A DNA stretch of 64,000 nt from Perilla frutescens (lineage: Eukaryota > Streptophyta > Magnoliopsida > Lamiales > Lamiaceae), in the NCBI GenBank assembly GCA_026008535.1, contig BRKX01000006.1, positions 42,086,664 through 42,150,663 on the forward strand, written 5' to 3'. The notes under the pieces are model-generated. The model was not told where the DNA came from. It saw nothing but the letters and a program-made list of their open reading frames with translations, and did not search any database. Every line of letters begins with the position of its first letter. The stretch's first letter is position 1. Shown here piece by piece: positions 43,579 through 54,519 of the stretch. The translations under genes and the position numbers were made by a program.

Positions 43579-46481
43579 ATTGTGTTATTATCGTCAATCA
43601 TCTCTTGACGTTATTTTTACTCATCAAATGATGTTTTCAATTCCTGAAATTTTAACCAAATGTTAACCATGAAGTCTGGAACGCAGCCATGTAGAGATTT
43701 CCTCAAATTATAGTAATGAAAATCGAGAATAAAGCCACGAAAGGCTGATGCCGCTGTTGCGCGCCGATGTGTGACATAACAACTTGTCTGGCCTTTTCCC
43801 GATGATTTTACCATTTGATTTTGATGTATTTTATACCAATTCGAACCTCTCTTATCAGGATTTCTATATATGGTCTCGGATTGTCGATCAGACATCATTT
43901 TAATCCTCATTTTATGTTGAAAGTTCAGCGTAAAATTTTGTTGGAATCGTCAAAAACTGGTTTTTCCTTCATCTGTTGTCATCTATTTACTCTTGGGTGG
44001 CTTCTTTGTATTCATAGAGTTGCTGAATGTAGAATGATTGTTATGTGTATATGGGAGTGGCTGCCGGTGATTATAAGTAGCCGGTAAAGGAGTAGAAGGG
44101 CCACGTGAAGGCGGTGGTGATGAATATAATTCAATTTGAGAGTAAAAATAAAATTCAAATTTTGTTAAGCTTATTTGTGCTATTGTTAAATTTCATAGAT
44201 TAGGCCATAGATTTTTTAAATGAATCAATTTCCAAATCCACTTTGTCCTAATTTCAGTTTAGTCCATAAGAAGAAATTGAGATTTATTTTTATAAAATGT
44301 AATTAAGTTCTACTAATTTCTAAAAAAATGTGTTTTGCTTGAAAGAAATTCTAAAGTTTATTATTCACCCCTAAATGTTAAACCAAGCTTCTTAGTCATT
44401 GAATTCAGTTCAATTCATCCTACCTATTCAATTCTATCTGCAAAGTCCGATAAATTCTTAAACAGGATCACCAACTTGATTCAGTCCGTCAAATGCGCAT
44501 TATTCGTCTATTCGACTTTATTTCAATTCCAAACAATCCCAAGTCATAGGAATTCCTTATTTAAGTTATTTATGATCTAAGTTATTACCTTAGAGACTTA
44601 AATGAGGATTTTAAGTTAGAATTCGATTTTGTAGGTGGAGATGAATGAAAGGCATAGTAGCATTTCATGCATAATTACACTATACATTGAGATCATCAAG
44701 GTGGGTTTTTCTATAACTCACAACTATGTTTTAAATTCATCCATGAAAAGCATATTAAATGTTTTAATTACATTTTTTACACAATGATTGGATGTTTGAG
44801 ACTTCATGCATAGAGAAATTACGAATTACAAGCATAGACGGTTTACTTTGTGACTAAATATGTAAATAAGTAATCGTAAAGTATTAATGTGATCACATTG
44901 GGTCTTCCATCCAATAAAAAAGAGTAAACTTTATTATAAAGTATGTTAATGGTTGATTTTCATGATTTATGCAGCATGAAAGTATGACTTGGATGAATGT
45001 TAATACCCACTGAGTTTTTTTGACACTCAACCCAAATATTTTTCAGGTCCTAGAGATCGAGCTAGCTGATGACGAGTTGTTGGAGTGGGTTTGATGGTTG
45101 ACCCTTATGCGGTTTTTGCTCAAAATCATCTTTAAACTTATGTTTGTAGTTAAATATTAAATGCTTTTGCTAATACTTGCAAAACTTTTAACTTTGAAAG
45201 TTATTGACCTCAGTGGTCAGTTTTTGATTGTATATACAAATATTTGAATGTATAGAAGGGTTGACCGTTAAACTTTTAAATGTGTGGCCTAATTGGCTAT
45301 GTATATTGCCTGTTGACATGTCATAATTTGGTTATGTGTGAGTCATTGATTTTTTGTTAGTGCCATAGTTATGCACTTAGTGTTCATGTTGTTTTGTTGG
45401 TGAGATATGTTCGACAATGTGTGCTTAGGTATGTCCCTAAAGCTATTCATTCCGTTGTGCGTGAAAAAGAACAGTTGGCAAACTGTTCCCTCTGATGTCC
45501 CAGACAGAACCAAGGACACATTTATATGGCAGTTTCCATATATAGAAGATCTTGCGAGGATCCGTTCATAGAAGGCAAGAGATGTTCGATTGACTGCCTT
45601 GTGGAGTAGATACCGAGCTGCTAATAACCCTCCTATCCAAGGAAAGTATCTACACACTTTTGGAAAGATCACAAACCAACAATTCACTTCCATATTGGTG
45701 ACGCATGAGGATCGGCGACAAGTGAGAAGTGAAGGCTATATGAAGACCGATTCATTGTGAAATCGGTGGATGACTTTTTAGACTCTCTTAGCATATTTTT
45801 GTGAGTCAATTTCGTTTGTGTCCCATGTATTTTACTAGTAGTTGCTCCTAAATAGTTCAACGTGATAGACTAGTCTTTGAGTGTTTTGAGTGAAACACGT
45901 GAGGAGTTTATTTATCCGTTTTGTACGCAATCTCGGAAGAGATTTTAAGTTGAAGTTGTGGGTAGCTAGAGGGAGTCTAGTGTCACAGTTGTAAGGGGAT
46001 CTTACAGCTTTTGGCTAGCGAAAGAGTTCGTGGAGAAGAACGGGCGACATAAAGAGGGAGTCTTGTATGTGTAAGAACCCAAATACACTTTTCGAATGAG
46101 TAATAGTCGAATCTTCAAGTTTGGGAGCAATCCCCCCAGAGTAGGTTGTTGAACCGAACTGGGTTACCAATCTCGTGCATTTTTTACTGCCTTTTAATTT
46201 ATGTTCTTACATTTGTCCTACACACATCGTAGAACAAACAATAGCAGTATCGATTAATTTCTTGTTTGCACGGATTATCATTTTTCAATTTTAAAAAGCC
46301 TTGTTGAAAGTTGACTTTGAGAACGCTGAGTGCGTGGTTTGAACATTTTTTAAGTTGAAGTGCTTCTCATTTACAAATTATTTATAAAGTTAAATCTAAT
46401 TTTCTGAAAAGTATTTATCACGTAAGCATGTACGTATGTCTTTTGGTGACATTTTGGTTCCACTGGGACTAGGGCGTTACA
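43579..46481. other. LTR A right part
   Basis: About 2.9 kb of non-coding sequence completing LTR A. A segment around 45350-46280 (with AACAGTTGGCAAACTGTTCC near 45470 and GGTTACCAATCTCGTGCA near 46163) resembles a copia LTR in style and may be another small insertion, but I could not fix its borders. Short ORFs (e.g. minus 43910-43617, minus 45693-45343) show no motif. Confidence 0.5.
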
Positions 46482-46486
46482 CATGT

Positions 46487-47955
46487 ATATTTAAAATATA
46501 ATTAATTTTTTAATAAACTGAAATTGTTAAACTTGCCCAGATAGTGGTGTTTTTACTTGTATTCACATTGGTGTATGAACAGTTATATAAACAATGCAGT
46601 GAATACCAATAAATAAATAAAGCAACTAAAGAACTCATGTAGTGATAATCTATTCCGGTTAAAACCTACTCTATGGTCCTCTGTCCACTAAGAAACAATC
46701 TGCTAATCTAGTAGAAAATATCTTGTATTAAGGTTCTTACACGATGAAATCCTTTCACATGTCACCTTTTCTCTCTTTCATATAATCTTTCGTGAATTGA
46801 AGTATAAGATCCCCTCATACCTTAGAATCCCTCTAATCTCACAAGTAAACTCTTCCGAACTACTTCTATCCAAATCACTCATAAACTTAAGCGTTATAAA
46901 GAGTTTCTAAACACCCGCACACTAAAATTCATGTTGAACACTAAAATGAAAACACTAGCTTCGACCACGAACCTAAGCTCAAAACACATGGAGCACTATA
47001 AAGAATATAACTATGAATTCTTGCACTTGGTCGACACACAAACTATGATCTCCATCGTCTCTATTTACAAAGAAGTAAATTGTCTTTGCTTTGAAGAATG
47101 AAATGTAGTTTCCTTGTTGATATCAAACTTATTGTTTGGAAAGACCTTCCTTTTTTGAACGTCTTCTAGAAATCTGATGATTTTGATTTTGATCTTTTTG
47201 ATCTTTCCTTGTTCAGAACTTCGAAATCTTCTAGAATACATCTTGGACAAGTCTTCAGCAATCTTCAGATCTTCATATCTCATCGTTTAGAATCAATCTC
47301 AATCGATCTGAAGATGATTGTTGTTACTCGTAGTGAACTCCTAGTTGAAGACTAATCTGAATAACATCCAAATTCTTCCGTCTTTGACTATACGATGGTG
47401 TGAACATCCACTCTGAAGTCTTCTATCTTCAAGGAATTCTGAACACCATATATGAACTCCAAACTTTGAAGTATCTCGTCTTCAATCTTGTCGTTCCTTT
47501 TGCACAACAAAAATATGAACACTCACCAGAACTTCATCTTGAACACTTCGCCAAAAACATCATGAAAGACCATTAAAATAATGACAATCACTTACATGCA
47601 TTTATGCACTAATATAGACTATTTTATCCTAACTAACCTAAAAACTAAAACTAAACCCCCCTCCCCCCTAAAAAGAAAAACTAATGCCCCCTTCATGTAC
47701 GTGTAACCCATTATTCCTCTTTATTAACGAAAAAAATTGTATTAATGAAAGCAGTTTTACTCCCTCATTAATAGCAACTTTCTATTCATCCAGACGATCT
47801 TCATTTTCTCTCCATTTGTAGTCAACAAATAAAAACACAAATTCTACCACGAACTTTTGATTTATTTGACTACATTTTGACATGTGAAGTAAAATTTCAG
47901 ACATATAACAAATAAAAAAGTAGTACAAATTTTTGCCATTAACTAATTAATCATT
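46487..47955. other. Intergenic DNA
   Basis: No element ends or coding motifs recognised. A lysine-rich minus-strand frame at 47283-47065 has no recognisable domain. Many A/C-rich runs. Confidence 0.4.
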
Positions 47956-48114
47956 TAATTTGGGGCAAAGTCTCTTGTGCATCAGATGCATGGGTCGGCC
48001 CATGAGACGGACCCGCTCCGACCCGGGCCGACCCGCGAGCAAAAAAAAAAAATTCGCCACCCATAGTACCAATTCGTGTTTTTTTGTATTTTTTAGGATT
48101 TTTTTTGTTTTCTT

Positions 48115-48330
48115 TTTCTGTTTTTTTGGGGTGTTTTTAGGGGTTTATTTTGTATTTTTTACGGTTTTTTGGGGGGTGTTTTTAGGGGTTTATTTTATTT
48201 TTTTAGGGTTTTTTGGGGGTGTTTTTAGGGGTTTATTTTCTGTTTTTTATGATTTTTTTGGGGTGTTTTTAGGGTTTATTTTGTGTTTTTATAATTTTTT
48301 TTGGGGGATTTTTTAAGGATTTATATGTAT
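48115..48330. repeat. T/G-rich 44-bp minisatellite
   Basis: About five units of 43-45 bp, each with GGGGTGTTTTTAGGGGTTTA; the GTGTTTTTAG word starts at 48131, 48176, 48219 and 48263, with a degenerate unit at about 48305. The strand bias is extreme (plus strand almost only T and G). It gives phenylalanine-rich spurious ORFs. An A/G-rich stretch follows at 48335-48478. Confidence 0.9.
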
Positions 48331-48479
48331 TTTTTTAAGAATAAATAAAATAAAAAATAGAAAAAAGAAAAAGAAAAAAAGAAAAAAACCGTAAATGAAA
48401 ACGTCAAAAAGAAACAGAAAAAGAAAGGAAAAAAAACAAAAAAGAGAGCAGAAACGACAAAAAAAAAAAAAAAATTGAA

Positions 48480-48585
48480 AATGAGCGGGCACGTGTACCA
48501 CACGCGCCGCGCGTGGGTCAACGCGGGCGCACGTGGTCGCGTCTCACGCCGTCTCACAAGGGAGGCTTCTGGGAGCCTCCCCTTT
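48480..48585. other. GC-rich island
   Basis: CACGCGCCGCGCGTGGG and GGGAGGCTTCTGGGAGCCTCCC are short palindromic words in a GC-rich stretch inside AT-rich DNA. A related GC-rich stretch lies at 47990-48045. Together they may be the ends of an undefined element around the minisatellite, but no terminal repeat could be fixed. Confidence 0.35.
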
Positions 48586-48589
48586 AATT

Positions 48590-49481
48590 TGAGAATACAT
48601 GTACATTTCATCATAATCTTTCCACCTCTTCTATTCTTCTTTTTATTCTTTTCTTCGCATGGCTTATAGTCTTAGACCTCACATATCACAACTCTCAACT
48701 ACGAAATAAATCATCTATTTATTGTCTTTCAAGAAGATGATAATTAGCTAATTTTCCCATTATATAACTGATTTCTCCTTGGAGTGATTGCTTCTTTAAC
48801 TGGTAAAAAGAAAATGAATGGATGCACATAATCGACGATGCTCAACTTTCTTTTGTTGATACGAGATAATGGAGGGGGCCATACATGGTGGGGGCTTCAA
48901 TTTTTAATTTTAGGATTTTTTTTTTGAAGTATTGGGGCTATAACTTATAAGGATGAAATCGTATATTAAAAATTATAATTATATGTTAAATATAGATGTG
49001 AGAGAGAAAATACAGCTATGTACAAAATCGGCCTGTGTATATCTATAGAAGCTGGGCCCAATAAGTGTAGTGCATTTATGGGCCCTACAGAAGCCAAGCC
49101 GAACCATTACATCGGAAGATGAGATGGTGCGAATTCTTAATTTTAGTTAAAAGGATATTTGTAAAATGTTTTTTAAATATTTTTTTGGGATATTAATAGT
49201 AATATTAGTAGATGTTGGGGGTGAATACGGAAATATTATTAGATGTTAATTATATTATTTTCGATTTTTTTTTCACCTCCTGTTATATATATATTGGCAT
49301 TGGTGTATTTTTTAACGATATCATGTAAAAAAATATACACTATTGATGTTAATATATCATGAGGCGTAAACAAAAAATGAGACTAGTATAATTAGCATTT
49401 GCTTGTAAGATATCCCCAAAAAATTATTTACAAAAATATTTTACAAATATTTTTTTTAATTTTTTCTTCCACATCATTACA
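48590..49481. other. AT-rich intergenic DNA
   Basis: Nothing recognised. Short poly-T runs and no coding frame. Confidence 0.5.
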
Positions 49482-50104
49482 CATAGATGTATGGGTGTGC
49501 AAATGGTTGGTTCGGTGTAAAATCGAGTCAAACTAACAAAACTAAATAAAAAATTTCTTTAAAAAATCAAATTGAACCTACCAAAATAATATATATAACC
49601 AAACTAAACCAAACCATAATTCTTTGGTTGGTTTGGTTTGGTGTGGTTTGGTTTTCAGTTTAACCGAATTTTCAATGATTATTATTTTTTTCCAAAATAA
49701 ATATTATATATAAAGAAAATAGCATACACTCAATAGATAACAGACGATTAAATAAGTAAATATTTGAAAATTTCTAAAACTAGAAAATTAAAACTAAATA
49801 TTAGAATTACTAATATTATTTAGGTATATAATATCCTTTAGATTTATTAATTTAGGTATAAGTAATGTTAGAATCATAAATTATAAATATAGTGTATATA
49901 TATATATATATGTATATTGGTTGGTTCGGGTTTAATCAAAATATTTTTTACTTAAACTGAAATCGAACCAAACTATATTTTGATTTTAATATTCAAAATC
50001 AAACTAAAATTAAAAAAAAAAATTGACAAAATCAACCGAACCAAATAACTCAATTTAATTCAATGTTTAAATTTTAATTCGATTTTGCACCCCCTGCACG
50101 GATG
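49482..50104. mobile_element. Second non-autonomous hAT-type element
   Basis: 607 bp (49490-50096). The left end is TATGGGTGTGCAAATGG; the right end on the minus strand is CAGGGGGTGCAAAATCGA. Both ends are rich in TTGGTTTGGTTCGG-type words. The flanking 8-mers are catagatg and cacggatg (two mismatches). The interior is AT-rich and non-coding and contains a short TA run near 49897. Same style as 16260-17520 but a different family. Confidence 0.8.
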
Positions 50105-50504
50105 GACGATCATGCCTATTGGCTATTGTGCTCCTTGTTTCCAAACTAGTTACAAGGTCATGATCATCAACAAAATACATTTTCTCACCTCATCATCATC
50201 ATCATCATCATTATTATTAGAAATTGATGAAATCATGTTTTATTTGAATTACTCTTGCTGGTGACATCATATTGTTTTTCTCAGCAACTTCATATTAATT
50301 ATCATGCCCCCAAATTCGTCAACAAAATTTCTCAAAAACAATGCATTGAATATAATTGCCCCGCGCTAAAACCAATTAAATTGGCTGAAAAACTTAATTA
50401 TGCTGGATATTAGGTTAGCCCGGCCATAATTAATATAGTGTATATCGACATGTTTATATCACCACATATTACACTAGAAGCCGAATCTCATTTTTTATAC
50501 ATGT
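50105..50504. other. Intergenic DNA
   Basis: A short CAT/ATC trinucleotide run lies near 50190-50220. No other structure seen. Confidence 0.5.
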
Positions 50505-50537
50505 ATAGTTTATATATATATATATATATATAAATAT

Positions 50538-50792
50538 ATGGGTTAGTTATAATAAGAACAGTGCTTCATGTGAGAACGTGAGAACGGGCTTGTTTAGTGT
50601 AATTTCAGTGCTTTTCTTATTTTATTTTGGTGCTAAATCATCTAGCACTAAAATACAATAAAATACAATAAGAAAAGCATTAAAAAAAATTAAAAAATTG
50701 CATCAAAATACAGTAAGAAAAACACTAAAATTACACTAAACAAGCCCGTTCTCACGTTCTCACATGAAGCACTGTTCTCATTTGAACCAAAT

Positions 50793-50797
<5 letters not shown>
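50538..50797. mobile_element. M1: hairpin MITE between TA tracts
   Basis: About 260 bp whose two arms (about 110 bp each) are inverted copies: AGAACAGTGCTTCATGTGAG near the left end recurs inverted near the right. Both ends abut TA dinucleotide tracts (50506-50531 and 50796-50836). It has no coding capacity. Target-site class is TA-repeat; the superfamily is not certain. Confidence 0.85.
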
Positions 50798-50835
<38 letters not shown>

Positions 50836-50839
<4 letters not shown>

Positions 50840-52024
50840 GTGGGGTTATATAAAAATAACCCCTTGTGTGAGAAATGAGAACACATCTTACACCACACAT
50901 CCATCAAAAATTAAAGGTCCAGATTTGATGAAAAAGGCAGTAACAATTTTGTAATATCTGAAAAGTTTTTCGCGCGGGGTATTACTGTAATTTGGTAATT
51001 CTTATAAAAATCGCGGAGGATTTGATAACATATCGTTATGCTAATGAAGTATTATCATAATGCTAACGAAGCATTATAGTTATGCTAATTAAAGTTTTCA
51101 AATATTGTTGGCGAAAAGAATATTCTAAAAATTAATTATAAACCTAATTCGATTTAATAAATCCTAATTAAATGAAAAAAAATCATAATTGGATGAAATA
51201 AACCTAATTAGATGAAATAAACATTGATTGGATGTGGTAAACCCTAAATGAGTTGAAAGAAATCATAATAATAATATATTTGTACTACGTTAGCATTATA
51301 GTTTTGGTTCGTCAGCATTGCCAATAAACTATGTTAGCATATGACAATACTCTATCAACATATGTTATAAATTATAATTGGATAGGATAAACCATAATAA
51401 TCAATTAAGAACTATAAACAAAAAATTAAATTTCAAAAGTATAATGATAATTAGATGGAATAAACCATAATCGAGATAAAATAAACCACAATTGAGATTT
51501 AATAAACCCTAATAAATTTATATTATGTTAGCATTATGATAATTCTTTGTTAGCACATCGAATATATTATGTTAGCATATGATAAATGCTTCATTAGTAT
51601 ACGTTCATATGTTATCATAATGCTGATGAAGAATTATTATATGCTAACGAAAGCATTTACAACCTGGGCACGCGTAAAAAAATTTCTTTTTTATTTTTCG
51701 TTCATATTTTTTCATTCAAACATAGCCTTTCGACTTCTTAAATGAAAGAGCATGAAGAGAGCTTTAATTTGATATATTTTTTGTGTGCATTGGATTAAAA
51801 ACGAGGAAGTTATGGTCGATTAAAGTTTTTAAGATTTTTTTTAATTGCTGACATCATCAATTTTAATGGATTTGGACGAAAATAGCCCTCCTTCCTTTAT
51901 TTTTTGCCCTATTATTTACAAAATTGCCACCTTAAATCTCAACCATTGGATAATTAAATTGGATGGTGTAAGATGTGTTCTCATTTCTCACACCAACAAG
52001 TTGTTCTCATATGAACCATCCCCT
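50836..52024. mobile_element. M2: inverted-repeat element between TA tracts
   Basis: About 1.19 kb. The left end has GTGTGAGAAATGAGAACACATC; its complement recurs before the right end GAACCATCCCCTATATATA, giving terminal inverted repeats of about 60 bp with a gap. The interior has repeated ATGCTAACGAAGCATT-like words and a ~20-bp repeat of the form AAACCCTAATNGGATG, and no transposase. Confidence 0.8.
51165..51515. repeat. Degenerate ~20-bp repeats inside M2
   Basis: Recurring words of the form GATGAAATAAACCTAATTA across 51165-51260 and again at 51450-51515. M3 (52320-52425) carries a similar AAACCCTAAT-based repeat, linking the two elements. Confidence 0.6.
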
Positions 52025-52034
52025 ATATATATTT

Positions 52035-52682
52035 AGGGATGAGATCTGGTGAGAACCAGTCACCAGGTGGGAACTAGGAACCAATCTCGTCCTTCCATTC
52101 CAAAATCTGAACGTTCCAGATTAATCCAGATTTTCGGTGGCAATTTTGTAATTGAAATGAAAATCTTCAATTCGCGAGTCTCATTAAGGGCAAAATCGAA
52201 ACTAAACTCAGAAATTGCTCAGATTCAATTTTAGCCTCATGCATTTCTCATTTTAGCATGTGTTGATAAACAAAAATGGAACCATGATTTCATTGGAATG
52301 AAATGCAATACACCCTATTTGGGGACAGTGAACCCTAATGGGACCCTCATAATTACTAGTTGGGATCAGATAAGCCTAATCGGAACATAATAAACCCTAA
52401 TTAGGAACGGTGAACCCTAGTGGAAAATGTCACATCAATTTTAGCCTCCTACTTCGATCATTTTAGCCTCATGAGATTCTCATTTTAGCCTCAGAACAAA
52501 ATGGAAGAATTATTAAATTACTATATTACCCCTCCGCCAACAAAGTTGTCGAAAATTACAGGAATGTCACCGCCCATCCACTTAAATCTGATTTAATCTG
52601 CACCGTTCAGATTGAGTCAAACAAGGGCTAGAATTGGCTCCTAGTTCCTACCGGGGGAAAGGTTCTCATTTGATCATTTCCC

Positions 52683-52683
<1 letters not shown>
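52035..52683. mobile_element. M3: inverted-repeat element between TA tracts
   Basis: About 650 bp. The left end AGGGATGAGATCTGGTGAG leads to GTGGGAACTAGGAACCAAT; the right end on the minus strand is AGGGAAATGATCAAATGAG leading to GGTAGGAACTAGGAGCCAAT. Ends are followed by TATATATA. It has no coding capacity. Confidence 0.75.
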
Positions 52684-52717
<34 letters not shown>

Positions 52718-52723
52718 GAGAGT
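52684..52723. repeat. TA then GA microsatellite between M3 and M4
   Basis: TA units pass directly into GA units. It is the junction between M3 and the next element. Confidence 0.9.
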
Positions 52724-53459
52724 TCAAATGTAAATATATCTCCTGGGTGTAAATTAGGAATTCATCTAATCCCTTAGATCATACATCATCTACGGTTATG
52801 ATTAATATGTTATAAATAAATATTTTAATTTTTATTAATGGGAAAGGGTATTTTAGTAATGGGAAATTAATCTATATTCTACTAATTATTTATTTCCTTA
52901 TTTTACTAACTTCCCATTTTTCCAGTTGTTGTAACCGTGCAAATTATGTATCTAGCACATTTCGTATCTATCACATATCAAAATTTTTTAGAATACGATC
53001 TGCTCCGACTCTGAATTGCAGCAACAGTTTATTTATTCTATATGATAGCTACAGTCGCCAAACCATCTGGTCCGACTCTTATACGTTACAGCCGCCAAAG
53101 TAATAGATGGAAAATCAACGTTCGGGTTTCTGTTTTTTTTCTTATATTCAATCGCTGCCACAAATTTGAAATTTATATTTTTGTTTTTAACTCTTCATTT
53201 TATTTGTACAAACAAGAGAAGATGATGATTTTGGTTTAACATGATTCGTGTTCTTAACAATATGATAAATTAGGTTTATACTGATTGATGTTCTTAATTA
53301 TCAAGAAAGTCGATATTCTCAGTTTTTTGTTCCTTTTACTGTGCATCTCCATATACAAACAAGATAAATGATTTCTCCCCCAAATTTTGCTAATCATAAT
53401 ATGCTAATATTTTTGCCTTATAAAATCGTATAACGTAATATTGGAATGCTTTAATAAGC

Positions 53460-54120
53460 CTTGCAAATGTTTTTTTTCCTAATTTAACGATGTTGTTTAT
53501 TATACTTTGTAATATAGACGTGCTTATTATATTATGTAATATAGATGTGCTTTTGTTAGGTTCGCAAATGCTTTTTTCCGATTTTCAGAACTCTGTTTAT
53601 GATTTTAGTGTATATGAAAATATTGATGTTCTTTAACAAGGTCTACAAATGCTTTTTTAAAAATTGTTACTGTTTTTTAGTGTTATCACGATGCTTGCAT
53701 ACACACTTCAAATTTGAATCTCAATGACTTGCAAATGTTTTTTCCTAATTTTACGATGTTGTTTATGCTTATATTATATTATGTAATATTGATGTGCTTT
53801 AATTAGGTTCGTAAATGCCCTTTATCTAATTTTACAATGTTGTTTATGATTTTAGAATATTCCAAAATATTGGCGTTCTTTAACAAGGTTGGCAAATTCT
53901 TTTTTAAAAATTGGTACTGTTTTTAAGCGTTATCACGATGCTTGCATACACACTTCAAATTGAAATCTCAATGCCTTGCCAATGCTTTTTCCTAATTTTA
54001 CGGTGTTGTTTATTATTATATAATATTACGTACTATTGACGCGCTTTAATTAGGTTTGCACATGCTGTTTTCCTCCGTTTTACAACATTGTTTATGATTT
54101 TAGAATATTCCAAAATATGA
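53460..54120. repeat. ~250-bp tandem repeat upstream of the transposase
   Basis: Three units starting at about 53463, 53731 and 53978 (spacing 268 and 247), each with a word like GCAAATGTTTTTTCCTAATT, then ACGATGTTGTTTATG; between them CGATGCTTGCATACACACTT recurs at about 53689 and 53935. Similar words recur downstream of the gene at 57450-57660. Confidence 0.85.
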
Positions 54121-54519
54121 TTGATATTGTTAAATGGAATCGTTTGATTGTTAATATTGGAGCCTTAAATAAGATGCGTTTGATTGTTAATATTGGAATA
54201 AATTTTTTTGTTCTGCAACAAGTTTGGATTCATATTTGTTTACTACATGATTAGCGAGCCTAAGTAATTTAACTTTGGAAATGTGCATTATAAAAGCCGC
54301 GTAGTTAAAAAAGTTGGTACTGTTGGATTGGTTTGTGGCATGCGCTAATTATGCAAGATGCATCAGTAGGTAGAGTTAAAGTTGGTAATGTTTTTTAGTG
54401 TTCTCATGATGCTTGTATGGAGAGTTCAAATTGAAAATTCAGTGATTTACCTATAATAGATAGTTCAAATTGTTAGTGGCTGTAATTTTAATGATATGGC
54501 TATATATTATTTTCCACAG

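Larger units (their letters stand above)
16134..46486. mobile_element. Gypsy-type LTR (family A), outermost host of a four-level nest
   Basis: The left end TATAACATCCCGG (TG mutated to TA) at 16139 and the right end GGGCGTTACA at 46481 are flanked by the perfect duplication catgt (16134-16138 and 46482-46486). Removing the hAT element and LTR B leaves about 3.5 kb with no recognisable coding region, consistent with a solo LTR of a large-LTR gypsy family. The borders are supported by the duplication and the TGTAAC-type ends. That the remainder is only an LTR is inference; part of it could be internal sequence. Confidence 0.7.

Noticed and set aside
45355..46260. A further complete copia LTR inserted in LTR A
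   Set aside because: The style of the sequence suggests it, but no pair of TG...CA ends with a convincing 5-bp duplication was found; ttttt-type flanks in T-rich DNA are not persuasive.
47960..48614. Phenylalanine-rich ORFs on both strands
   Set aside because: They come from the T/G-rich minisatellite and the following A-rich run; composition alone explains them.
52320..52430. Interstitial telomere repeat
   Set aside because: AACCCTAAT words are irregularly spaced and not tandem TTTAGGG units.
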